A DNA stretch of 64,000 nt from Cheiracanthium punctorium (taxonomy: Eukaryota > Arthropoda > Arachnida > Araneae > Cheiracanthiidae), in assembly GCA_038373885.1 (NCBI GenBank), contig JAWZYV010016956.1:558001-622000 (forward strand), in the 5' to 3' direction. The translations under genes and the position numbers were made by a program. Below, piece by piece: positions 1 to 12,200 of the stretch; positions within the stretch are counted from its first letter, which is position 1, and every line of letters begins with the position of its first letter. Under the pieces are notes generated by a model. That model was not told the origin of the DNA. It ran no database searches and was given only the letters and a program-made list of their open reading frames with translations.

Positions 1-374
1 CTACCAAACCAAATAGCTTTTCAAAACTACAGAGAACCTCTTGCCTTTTTAAGACAGTAGTTCGAAAATTATATGGTTTTAGTACATAAATACTATGGCA
101 GACACTTAAAAACTTTTAGTATGTCCCTTCACAAGCTCTGTAAAACACTGTAATAAACAATAAAAAACGCGGGTTAAAAAACTTTTAGAAAAAATTGGTA
201 CTTGTGTATTATACCATTGACCTTTTTGCCAAATTTTTTTTTCACCTAGTTGGCATCGCTACGGTCGGGTTACTGTAAAATACTTCGGTCAAATATTTAC
301 ATACCACCCGAGTTGACATAAAAACAAAAACCAATAGGTACCGCCTTTTTTATTTGCATGTGTACACAGATTTA
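1..374. other. G3BP intron, left edge, no feature seen
   Basis: AT-rich DNA without a convincing coding frame, RNA gene or repeat terminus. It must be intronic if the G3BP exons upstream of 2941 lie outside the window. The last six bases (GATTTA) are the left target duplication of the next element. Confidence 0.5.
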
Positions 375-1866
375 CAGACTTGCCAACTTTTACGCTTTAC
401 GCGTAAAATTTACGCATTTCGGCTGCTGTTTACGCTTTTATGCATACAGCGCTTTTTACGCATTTACGGATATTTTCTTCCTAACTTGTGTTTATTTCTT
501 TAAAACTGAAATTGATATTAAAAAGAAATGTATTAGGTTTTAAATTGAAATGATGTTCTATGCTTGGGCATTTTTGCCTTTTCAATATGGATCTAAGTGC
601 ACATCATCGGCACCATGATCCACATCCCACATCCATGTTGACACAATGCGCATCAAAATATTCTTCTTAGTTGCCACTGAGGCAAAGAAAAAAATCTTTT
701 TGCAGATGGGACGCTGAGTATTTCTTAATTGGTTTACCCAGTCATGACTTCATAGAGTAGAGCGAATGGGAGAATCGCTTACTAGGGAGTATGTCTTTCT
801 CCTGTGACTTGTGTGTCTCACGTGGTGTTCTTCATTATCAGCCATCAGCGCGCGCTCGCATTGTGGTTAAGAGACAGGGGTAAACAGTAGTATGAGCCTA
901 GTTCGATTGATTTTCTGAGGATTATTTTCGATAAATGACCTGTAATGGCCACTAAAACAGCATAACTTATAAACAAAGTTATAGCAAAAAATGGGCGTGT
1001 ATAGTATGTCAAAGAAGCGAAATTTGCTTATTGTAACGTGTGCCGGAGTGATTTCAGAATTTCTCACGGAGGAAACTGACATTTCTCGCCACGTGAGTTC
1101 GTCAAAACACAGTGAAAATGTGAAACGTGCTAACAGCAGCAAAAGTCCACAAACATTTTTCAAAGAGGACGGACAGTCCAGTGGAGATTAATGCAAGTTT
1201 CTCGGGGGGGGGGGGGGGGGGGTTAGTTAGAAGATGACATATACATCCATTTTATGGAAGCAATTTAGGATCTTTTACAGTAATTTCTTTTTTCTCGGGG
1301 GGGGGGGGGCGGTCGCCCCCCCCCTTTTAATCCGCCCTTGGGACAGTAGGACGTTATTCATGCAGAACTGTTATTTACATCTTTCTTGATCGAACACAAT
1401 GTTCCTATTTTAGCAGCTGACCATGCTGAATGTGAGAGCTTTTTCAGTATTATTCGGAAAAACGGAAATGAATTCCGGTGCAACTTGTCTAATAAGATTT
1501 TGGAAAGCCTTATTATTATGAAAGCCAAAAAAGCTATGCTGCTTCTTGAAGTCAGCACAGTCAAAATGAGAGTTTTTTCAAGTCAGTTAAGTGATTATAA
1601 TTAATAAATTGTTACCAGGAATCTGGAAGATGGTGTATTGATTTGCCTTTTATTCAACAACTTCATTTTCTTTTATTGTTCTTAGCTTTATTTAATACTT
1701 AAACTTCAAACAAATAATTGTGATATAAAATGCATTAAAAATAATACTCGTGCATTCTATGGTGAAAGGTAAAAAATAACGCTCACGCGTTGTATAGCAA
1801 AAAGTGTCGAAATTTCTGTTCGCGCGCTGTTTTACACATTTTGATTTTCCCAGGTTGGCAAGTCTG
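375..1866 (+). mobile_element. Non-autonomous hAT-like element (6-bp TSD family), internally deleted
   Basis: The left end CAGACTTGCCAAC is mirrored by GTTGGCAAGTCTG at the right end, and both are flanked by a perfect 6-bp duplication GATTTA (369-374 and 1867-1872). The left subterminal region repeats TTTACGC several times. Poly-G runs lie at about 1204-1222 and 1298-1309, the second followed by a poly-C run that could form a hairpin. Inside are pieces of a BED-finger transposase. The length (1492 bp) is about a third of the fuller copy at 27558. It belongs to the same group as the copies at 13903, 21882, 26014, 27558 and 33902. Confidence 0.8.
1020..1604 (+). pseudogene. hAT transposase remnant, N-terminal finger joined to C-terminal dimerisation region
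   Basis: Around 1023-1070 a frame reads a C-x2-C half finger (FAYCNVCRSDF) followed by ISHGG. After a one-base frame change, DISRHVSSSKH completes the BED-like H-x-H part. At 1386-1604 the frame reads IEHNVPILAADHA, which matches the segment just after the finger in the other copies ([13 protein letters not shown] at 14.5 kb). It then runs without interruption into AECESFFSIIRKNGNEFR, which matches the far C-terminal hAT dimerisation region ([11 protein letters not shown] at 31.3 kb). The whole catalytic core is therefore missing. The product cannot be an active transposase. Family identity comes from comparison with the other copies in this window and with hAT proteins in general. Confidence 0.7.
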
Positions 1867-1872
1867 GATTTA

Positions 1873-2837
1873 AAGCAATAAATATATAAAAGGGGTTCAG
1901 ATATTCATATTAACTTAAACATCAACGTATTATTCTGAAATAGCACCTACACGAAGTACTGACATCACGCTTCTAGTTAAATAAAATACACGGTTTATAA
2001 AACAGTAAAATTTTGCTATTATAAACATAAACCTATTTGATAAATACTTACAGGTCCGTCAAGGTTGCAGTACCAAACATTTAAAAATAAGTACAACATA
2101 AATGCAGTGTATCAAATGACACCTTGGCTTCCTACACATAAGTTCCGCTTAATGCAAACTCCGCAGTTAATAACACACACTTTTCATATTATTCCCATTA
2201 CAGTGCTTTGTTAAACGCTTAAATTTCGTTAAGTCATAAATCAATTTTAAAAATCAACTGAACATATAAAATTTATAAATTTTAAAAGAAACATGATTCA
2301 TTTTATCCATAGAAAAATATACAGTATTTTGATGCTGATTATCGCATGTGCAATAGCATTGGAACTGCAGAGTACAAACCCTTGGCAAGTAATCTCTCGC
2401 TTGGCATGTCGATGGTATAATACACAAGTACAAAAAAATTTTGTATTATAGCATGGTCCTCTTGTACTGTAACATTAAAAGCATGAATAATTATGTGTAA
2501 ATACCATAGACTGACTGGGTGGGGTGGGTGACAAACTAAGATCTCTCTAGAAATATTTTATCTCCATATATGAAAATTACACTTTCTATAGCAAGAATAA
2601 GAGATGGAGCCCTTCAGTGTTTTGGGTGTAGATGAAGTGAAGCCCACCATGTAGAAATGTACAAAAAACTTGCCAAGTTACGCCAATAGTAAATACTGAG
2701 AAAATATTTCATTGATATGTATATGTGCATTTTATTAGTCCATTTTAAACAAAAGTACATCATAAAACCTCGATTCTTTGTCACTTCTTCAACCTCGATT
2801 CTTTGTCAAGATAATTTAAAATCTCCCTTTTTTTTCT
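1873..2837. other. Intron segment without recognised feature
   Basis: AT-rich, no supported coding frame. A short direct repeat, CCTCGATTCTTTGTCA, occurs twice at about 2768-2804 with a roughly 24-bp period. Nothing else stands out. Confidence 0.4.
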
Positions 2838-2894
2838 CCCTTGAAACTTGAGTCGAATCTCCTGTTTTTTCTTTCTCCAATGTTGGCAGGTATG
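2838..2894 (+). repeat. Orphan right terminus of the 6-bp-TSD hAT family
   Basis: The segment ends in GTTGGCAGGTATG, the right inverted terminus seen at 23274 and 26694, and is preceded by TCTCCTGTTTTTT, the pyrimidine-then-T subterminal motif typical of this group. I could not find a matching left terminus upstream, so this is either a truncated copy or the left end diverged. It lies only 46 bp upstream of a G3BP exon. Confidence 0.55.
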
Positions 2895-2940
2895 CAATAT
2901 GTTTAAAACTATATTCTTAAAATTAATATTTCTTATCCAG

Positions 2941-3085
2941 GTTACTGGCGAGCTATCAAATAGTGGTGGACCAATGAGACGTTTCACGCAAACATTTGTT
3001 TTAGTTCTGCAGTCACCCAAAAAGTATTATGTGAGAAATGATATCTTTCGCTACCAGGATGAAATATTTTGTGAGGATGATACTG
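2941..3085 (+). CDS. G3BP: G3BP exon: end of NTF2-like domain
   Basis: Acceptor TTATCCAG before 2941 and donor GTAAAT after 3085. Begins in phase 0 with [20 protein letters not shown], matching the C-terminal beta strands of the G3BP NTF2-like domain, and continues to the conserved [11 protein letters not shown]. Ends one base into a codon, matching the next exon. Confidence 0.93.
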
Positions 3086-6000
3086 GTAAATAATCTATCT
3101 TTCTGTGCTATTTTCCATACTAGTTACAATTACTCTCTACTCATTAAAAGGCATTTAATTTGGCCCTTAATTCTAACATCAAATAGTAGTAGTTAAGAAA
3201 GCTTATCTTTTTAATAAGTAGTTGGATTATACAAGGTGTCCCCAAAGCACTGACCTATGCATTTATCTATTATATAAATGTGAAAGTTTGTTTCTCCGGG
3301 AACTCCTTCCACACTGTTCAACTGATCGGCTTGAAATTTTGCGTGCACGTAAAACGACATAGAATAGTCCGTAATCAACTTTAAAATTCTGCAAACTCAG
3401 TCGTTCCACAATTTTTGGTAAGTTTCGCCCTCAGAAAGTTTTCTCAATTTTCGATTGTCTAAAATAAGGATTATGTGATATACTATCTATATGCTGGTGA
3501 TAGACATAACTGTAAACAAAATGGTATATCAAATTAAATGATGTCATTTTGATGTCACAAGTTTAAAATTGCATTACAAATTTTAATATTGTGTAAAAAA
3601 AAATAATCATGTGACATACCATCTATCTGTTGGCAATTTACATAACTGTAAACAAAATGGCATGTCATAAATGAAATGACATCATTTGATGTCTCGAGTT
3701 TAAAAATGCATTAGAATTCCTAATTAGGTTACCAAGCTTTGACAAAATATTACACCACGAGTGAAATAATAAACTCTTAAATTATCATCAGCTATAGAAA
3801 AGTAAAATATGAGTTTTCTTTTACTAATTGATGTTAAATATTGCAAGTGAGAATGATTCAGCTTTGTTGCAAGTGAGAGTTTTCAACATCGTAAGTTTCA
3901 ATTTTATTTCTTTTTAAAACTACTGTGCAAAATAACCAGACTCAACTACCCAGGTCAGATAGTGATGTCATAAATAAAAAATTGAAATTATTAAACTCTG
4001 TAGCACAGTTTAACCCGTTCTATTCGCAGTTTGAGCGATTCTAAATAGCTCCTCGAGATTACTCAGTTTGATTTATTCACGAGACTGAACTATGGAGGAT
4101 TTAAATATTTTGATTTGAAACATATTGGATATTTTCCACCACAGTGAGATGAAATATTTTTCAGTGCTATGCCAATCTGACAAGAATTATGCTTATAAAT
4201 ATATGGGGACATATTTTAATGGCAACCATTGCAGGGATCCACTGCAAAGAATTGCTAAAGAATAGAAAAGCAACCATTGGTTACAAAGATCTAAGCTGTT
4301 TCCTTAAATTGAGCATTCAAGAGGGAGAAGCAAAAATATTAGGTTGTAACGAAAGTTTTCCGCCACTCGGAGTATGCCTGAACAAGCAGTTCGCGTTGGT
4401 GTCTTTGCCAATATTTTGTAAAATGATTTTTGTTACTTGAAAGAAAAGACTTGTTTTAGAGCACTGTGTTGTGAAATCTGTAAAACAATATCGTTATGAT
4501 TAAGTATAAGGTGTCTGAAATGGAACTATCACGCTACCAGATTGATCCATCATTTACTCTCAGTTCTGTCGCAAAAAGTCAGCTACAGAATGACACTGAA
4601 TAATGTGTACAGCTTAAGGTACTACTGTTGTATCAAATGACACTGTGAAGATTTGGTACCGAAAGTTCAAAAACGAGGACTAGGATATTAAAGAAGCAGA
4701 GCGGTCTGGCCTGACTACTGATGCTGATGAGGCCCGCCTACGAGAATTTTGGAAGAAGATAAAATATTCATCCACTCGAGAGCTATCTAAAAGAGTTAGA
4801 CTTAGTGCTATGCCCATTAGTTGCGCTAAGCATCGCATAAACTTGACATATAAGGCAAATAGCTGGGTGCCGCGTGAGCTGACTCAAGCAAATCTGGCGG
4901 AAAACTTTCGTTACAACCTGATAAATAATATTTAATGTGTAATAGGTAGTATTAATAGATTTGTTAGGTTAATAAGGATTAAAGCACAGTATACCACGAG
5001 AATAAATATTAAGTGAAATTAAAAGTGTTCTATTTATTATTTTTCAACGGTCGTCTTACAACTAACTAAACTACAGTCCTACATTGTGTTAATATATCCT
5101 GCGATAGTTTCAACAGAAGGGACTACTTAGAAAAATAATTACTTTCCTACCATGCGAAGAATGGCCACGGAGCTAGTTCCTTATTGATTTTGAGCATATG
5201 TAATTTATTACCTCCATTAAGTTACATGAAAAAGAGTAAGAATTTTATAAAATCAATTAAAATTTTCAGTGGATTAATTTTGAATAAATAAGAAATAAAA
5301 TTTTTATATGGCCAGCTTGCATGAAAAAAAGGAAAAAATTCCCAAATTAAAAATGTGTGTGTGTGCCCCTGGGGGGGGGGGTAAATTTTTTTATGGGGCC
5401 CATATGAAAATTTAAATTTTGTATTTAGATTTAATCTCCTGAAATTTTTAGTATAAAATTCCGTACCATTTTGAAAGTAACTTTGTAAGTTATTGTGTAT
5501 GTCGAATCAGTATTGAAGTAATAGAAGCATAGGTCAGTTTTAGGGTAGTGTTTTTGGGTCACCTTGCATATTATCTCTGATCATTTATTTATGTGTATAA
5601 ATAGGGCTTTTGCTTCAGAGAATTAAGACACTTAATTGTTAATATTAAATTTGATGTATTTATTCACCTTCATCTGAGAAAATTGTTAAACTATTTAATG
5701 CCTATTCTTCATATAGTTTTATATTATAAATTGATTCCTTTCAATTTTCTGTTGTGATTTTTACCATGTTTCAACAAAAGTTTTGTTTGATTAAAAATTA
5801 ATCGTTAAAATATGTGTACAACAGAAAGTTGTAGTTTGAAATTTTAAAAATGCATAGTTTTTCATGTAATGCAGGGCTCCCAGTCGTCCTGCATTTCCTG
5901 GATACTTTTTAAAATTGACAAACACATCGTATAGTTCATTTGATGAAGAAATGTGACAAATGTATACATCGGTGCTGGCTTAGAATGTTGTAGCACTATT

Positions 6001-6198
6001 ACTTTTAGAAGTTTCAATGTGTTTAACCCTCCCCATATAAAAAAAAAAAAAAGTTAAATGGCATAAGCCAGGTTTCATTTAGTCAGTTAAATAAATTAAA
6101 ATGAACAAAAATTAACCGCATACCCATAAGAAGAAAACTAATGAAAATGATATTATTAACATTGTTTATTTGGGGAATGAATTTCATTTATGTACACA

Positions 6199-6233
<35 letters not shown>

Positions 6234-9200
6234 ACTGAGAATATTACTCCTGCTGCATCCGACAGGATCTAGTGACAGTTACATGTCATGCACTGTATGT
6301 GGCATATTAGTAGTGAAAACAAAAGTGAGACATGCAGGATTGGGGAAAGAAAGATTACTCACTAGCAGGCCCTCTGTAATCAGAGGAAAAACCAATGCTG
6401 TGAGAGACTGGATGGATAGTTGACATGACGTTTTGTGACAAACCAGTATGTATTTGCATGACCAGTATAGTACCAGTATGTATTTGCATGATTAGGCTCA
6501 ATCTTTTACTGAATAAGCCAATAGTCGGACATCTCAGAAAAACGAATCTCAGACCAACAGATCATCTCAAGAATAGCTCATGTTCACTCAAAAGATGCTG
6601 ATCATCTTTTCAGCTCCCTGTATTCCTCGTGCTGCTCTCTATCTTTTGCTATTTCTCTTTCTCTCATCAAGAAGCCATCCTCTGCATCCAATACGTTCAA
6701 AATTGTCCTCCAGAAGTCCTTCCTTTCCTTTTTTTCTTGCAGGAAGAACACCACAGAAAGGTGCGAAAAATTTCCCAGCGGACAAAAAATGGCCGCAGAG
6801 TGGTCAAACATCCAATGCATTTTATTGAAGGACATAATCCCCCATCCTGACCTCATCGCAGGGGCTAAGCCAATCCCTGGCAGCAAGGAGTAATGCCCAA
6901 AACAGAGAGTTTTAAAATTAAGATATGAAAACAGCCCAAAACCAAAAATTAATATTAACAGTTGTCTCTCACTCCTGCCCTCAAAAATGAGTCAAAATTT
7001 GAACTATTAATCTTTATTACTTATAAATAAACATCAAAGCACTCATTTAAAAGTAAACAGCTGTAGAATATGAAGACTTTATCATTAAGGTATTTAAATT
7101 ACTAAGCTGATATAAAATTAAATTTACTTAATAAAAAGGGATAATTAAGATTTGAGGTAATTTAATAGATAAATAATCAATAAAACTATGAAGAGAGGAC
7201 TCTTTAAAGCAACACAGCAAGAAAAAGGTTTTCTTTCAACCTACTGTAATGGCTGTGAGAATTGTCTTAGTTTTCTAATTAATATGTCTATGTGTATATT
7301 CTTGAACTGACTTAAAAAAAAATTAACTAGTCTTTAATGATAAATTGATTTTACATTCATTTGAAATTCTTAAAGTATTTTCCTTTTTATCATCATTCAT
7401 TGGCGCAGTATGGCTACTAAAAAGTGTTTTTAATTTGGACGTAAAACATATCCATAATTTCTTGGTTCTTTATTTGCAATCATAATCTGATTTGAATTCT
7501 GCATTCGATATTTCTGTATCCCATTCATTTATAGATCTAGGGTAACACTTACTTTTCAGTTTCAATATCAGGCTTATCAAAGCTGAATTGTTTTATAACA
7601 GCATTCAGTGATTTATCCAATGGAGCTCTTACTTAACTTTCTATTTCTTTTTCAATTTTCTATTCTGTAATATACAATATTACTGATACATGCCTGGAGG
7701 TCAAATATATTTTAAGAGTTGAAATAGTCTCTTTTCTCTTAAATTACTAATCATTTTAAGCTTTTGTCATCCATCATTACAAACTTAAAAAACCATCCCC
7801 CCCCCCTTAAATCATCAAATTAAAATTGTCTCACATTAGAAGGTATGTTTGAAATGTTTTTTCTGTAATAAAGTTTATACATAATACAGTATGTATTACT
7901 GCACGCTTACTTGTGCACTTACACTGCACAAGTATTATCCATCCCAGGTCAAATAGACCTTCCATATGCAGTCAAACCTCATTATATGGTCATGCTGCTT
8001 ATAAGGCACTTTTCTACGGTCCCCACGGTGACCTTATAACGAGGTTTGACTGTAGTACTTTTATTTCTTTATTTTACTGTCCTGTATTTTCACTTAAAAT
8101 CCTATATTTCTATTTTTACTCCTGGCAGCCTTGTGTAATGTGAAATATAATTTTTTTTTATATATTTGTTTTCTATTCACCCACATGTTTAGTCAGTTGT
8201 GAAACTGTATTTGTATTGTTTGTATAATTTGATTTGTACATTTGGAGATATAGATGGAGATGAAACACTGACGCAAAAAAGCTCTGCTACATTGACTCAA
8301 GATGATGATGTTGGCTATCATGAAAATGATATTGTGAGGTATGTCATGGCCTGTTATTATCGATAATAACTGTGCTTTGTGAAATTCCAGTATTTTCATT
8401 CTATTTATGATTAACATTGTATTATTTGGAATAGAAGAATGGAGCAAATTATATGTTTTTATTATGTGATCTTGTTAAAATTTTATGCAGAAGTTTTGAA
8501 ATAGCTACAATGATTATTAACATACAGTGGCATATACAGATTTTCTTCAAGGAGAGGAAGATTGAAGGTGTAATCTTAATATTTATGTTTAAAATTAAAA
8601 CTTCACGGATTTTATGATAAATCTTTAAGGGTAATTAGAACCCCCAATCACTTGATCACACCACTGTTAACAGATGTCACTGCGCATTGAAATCGATTGA
8701 CAATCATCATCTATAAGTATAAATTCATTCTCTGTAAGCAGTCACAGCATAATCTTTCCAAAATGTCCAGCCTTACAACATTACAATTCAAACATAATTC
8801 ATCCAACTTGTTGGGATGGTTCCAGTTGAGTTTCTCCTAATATTCTCTTCAGAAAATAGTCAGATACAGAAAACATGGAAGAAAATCCATTATAGAAGCC
8901 AGCAATTACAGCAGCATCTGTCAGCGGCTTTTGAAACTTCTGCATAAAATTTTTTTTACAGCATATGTAATAAAAATATACAGTTATCTCATCCCTCTAT
9001 TGTATTTAAATATATGTAATTTTGAAATCAGTATGTCCTGTGCTGGATACATCTTCAGAAGTGTGTATCATTGTTACAGCATGATGTAACCTTTCAATAT
9101 TTGAGTTTTGAGATCAAATTTTGTGTGGCCAATGGCTACCTGAAATTATTTTAAAGTTTGGTCTTTATACTGTAATAAAATTCCTTTTATAATAAAATAC

Positions 9201-12200
9201 TAATTATTGCAATAATCTGGTTTAAGTTCTAACTACAGTGTAATGTGTTAGTTCAAAATTGCTTTTAAATATTTGTTTTACAGTAGGAACGGGTCAATGT
9301 ATACTTCTGAAGTCAGTAAGTTTAGTGCACCTTTGCCTCCAAGAGAAAACACTGTTAGTCCTCAGCCAGAACTGGAAGTTGAGTCTACCAAGTCTGATTG
9401 GGACGAGGAAGAAGAGGAGGAGGAGGAAGAAGATGAACTTGAGGAAGTAGAAATTCAGCATGAAAGAACTGCAGAAGATTTGGCTCCTGAAGTAATAGAA
9501 AATCCACCAGCAGTATCACAAGGTATGTTATCGAGTTGTATATTGAGTTAATGGAATTAAAGTAGTTACTAATAGAATATAAAAAATAAAAAACATGAAG
9601 GTTGCTGCTGCTTGATTTTATACAAATATCTCGTGATTAAATTTATGTGTAATAATCATTGATCCGTAACTTAACATAACAAAATTGTAACGTTATTCGG
9701 CCTTGTAACAAAATAATTTGTTATGCAATTTTTATACGTACAAATAACTGTTTGATTTCCGTTATATATTAGTTACGTTACATTTTGTATTTTTATCATA
9801 CCGTACCAAATCTACAGAACGAAATGAATACGTTATTGCAATAACGTTATTCAATGGTATACTTATTATAACGTTATTCCGTTTTGTGTTATACTCAGAA
9901 ACTGAACAAAAAGTAACAGAATGCATTCGGTTACTCATGCTAACCCTTAGTTTATAATGTCAAACTCACATAACTATTTAATAATGATACAGTATCAATT
10001 AGTTATAGAATATAGTATTTCGCTGAATAACATTTTAAATACGGTATGAAACCATAACGTTATAGGAACAGAACGATATTTTCATACCGTTATGCTCACA
10101 TAACTTTGGAACATTTCGTTACAAATTATAACGTTCAATTAACAACAAATTATAATGTTATTTCATTACAAATTATATTAAGAAATAATGTGTATTTTTT
10201 TTTTTTTTTTTTTTTTAAAGATTACGTTGATTATCAACTCGAGGGATCTAGTCCGAGGGGAGTGCTCTCTGTGGGTGTTTTTCTAATGTGTCCTAAACTG
10301 TATTTACTTGAAGTATCTGGGAATCTCTGGAAGGCTAGGTAGGCGGATGCAACCTGAATTTGAACCAGGCACCTTCCGTTTACTAGTTGAGAGTTGCTCG
10401 GCCACTGGTGGGGCACATCAATTTTTTTTAACTTAATTTCAAAAAAAGTAAGAGGTTCTATGTTAAACGTGTATGATTTTTAAAAATAACTTTCACTATT
10501 TTTGGTATAGTTTTGGATCAATGTATTTTTAAAAAAAGGGTCAATTATCTTTTATTTCGCATTAGAAAATTTCACGATTACAAAACTATAAAGTAACGAA
10601 TCCAAGTATCCGGAGATTATCTTAAAGATGTTTTTGTATCCAATCATCTTGCTTAGCCCTAAAAACTAATAAAATTTTCTAACGGTCACACCACATTTCT
10701 GTCAATTCAACTCTGTTTAGATAGAAGATTCGAAAATCGAGATGCGAAATAAAATTTGAAAAGAACTCTAAATTTGAGGTTTCAGCTTAGATTTATAAAA
10801 ATTTTATTATGGTCAAAATTAAGTTTAAAAAGAGTTTTTTTATACAAGCCTAGTATATGGTTATTTGTTGAAAACTTTTTACTATGGATAATAATACTTT
10901 CATTATTAAAAAGAGTTCACTTAAATATTACGAATGATTTATCGAAAAATTGGTTACAGAGTGGCCACGCGTCCTTCCTTGAATTGACAAAAAAAAAGTT
11001 CAAGGCCTGTAATGTGCTTAAATTTTGCATGAATGTCTGGAATGTCCTTAAATTTTGAAAGGAAGTCTGGAATATCCTTAAATTTTACTATCCAATTGCT
11101 GACTTTTTGTTGTGTTATCGGTTATTCCCAGCCCCTACAACAATGAAACCACATATCATCGAGCAGCTATGTACAAACGCAAAATGCGTACTTGGCTGGC
11201 ACTGCAGTGAAAACTGAGCCGTGACAGATGAAAAATACAGGCTCCGATAGTGGAATATTACGCTACCCTGTGTGGTTGACAGGTGAAAGTTCAAATTTTC
11301 TTTCGCGGTAGTTGCTCTAGAATTCTGTTCTGAAATGTAGTAATGTTTATAATTTTTGTGCATACGAAGTTTGTCGTTCTAGGTACTATTATTTGTTAGA
11401 AAAGGATGTTATTTTATTGCGTTTTCTACAATTTATATTTGAAAGCTGTGTTCATTTAAAACATTCATCTACCTTCTTGAAAATGCCTCTGATGTGCATT
11501 GTGTAATCGCGATAGTTGCTCTGGAAATAGGTTCGTGTTCTAAAATGCGCAGTGTGGTGTTTTTGTACATACACATATTGCTATTCAGTGTATTATTATG
11601 TGTTAGAAAAAGACTATTTGATGAAAAAAAGTTATACTGCTGAAGGCAAAGCATTTTTATACAGCTGCACTCCCATTACTGAAAAAATGTCTGCCTGTTT
11701 CAGACTAAACAACCTCTAATCCATAAACTTCATGATGAACTGGAACAACTATTTTTAAATTTTCTTTCATGTTTCATGAAGCAAAAACATTGGGAGAAAA
11801 GTCAATAAAACAGCTGCTGAGTTTAGATATTTCAGCAGAAGAAAATTTGCTAAAGAGAAATAGCATGCTCATAGGTTCTTTAGCTGAATCTATTGTAGAA
11901 AAGAATATAAAGGAAGCTATGATAGATTTTTTGCAAAAAGCCAATGAGGCTTATATACAGTGTGCCCAGTATTTGCAAAAGAAATTGCCTTTGCAAAATA
12001 CCGTTTTAAAATGCATCTCAGCAATTGATCGAATTGCTAGAGGGCATTCTGTAACTTTAGACAGGCTGAAGACTATACCAAAATTAATAACTAATGTTTT
12101 ACTTGATGAAGATCTCAATGAGTATTCTCTAAATATACATATGTATCAAGTTGATAAATCTTTACCATCCTATTTTGATGAATGTGAAAATGTTTTGCCT

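Larger units (their letters stand above)
3232..5566. mobile_element. Degenerate Tc1/mariner-superfamily-like element enclosing a mariner relic
   Basis: The left end reads CAAGGTGTCCCCAAAG...CTGACCTATGC. The right end, read in reverse complement, gives CAAGGTGACCCAAAAAC...CTGACCTATGC, so the termini are imperfect inverted repeats of about 36 to 45 bp. The left flank is TA (3230-3231) and the right flank CA where TA is expected. The interior is mostly non-coding and holds a smaller mariner with its own termini (4342-4918). Boundaries are inferred from the termini only. Confidence 0.5.

Noticed and set aside
867..1191. Open frames on both strands (98 and 66 codons)
   Set aside because: The + frame is partly the shifted finger of the hAT remnant; the minus frame is its antisense shadow.
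1..2940. Search for the missing first NTF2 exons of G3BP
   Set aside because: No frame resembles the conserved start of the NTF2-like domain; these exons must lie left of the window.
6580..6886. Three overlapping open frames of 73-94 codons
   Set aside because: Opposite strands and different frames over the same DNA, no motif; probably chance.
10331..10424. Possible genuine tRNA gene on the minus strand
   Set aside because: Has A- and B-box-like words but no cloverleaf pairing I can support, and it continues into a body and poly-A tail, so it is a SINE.
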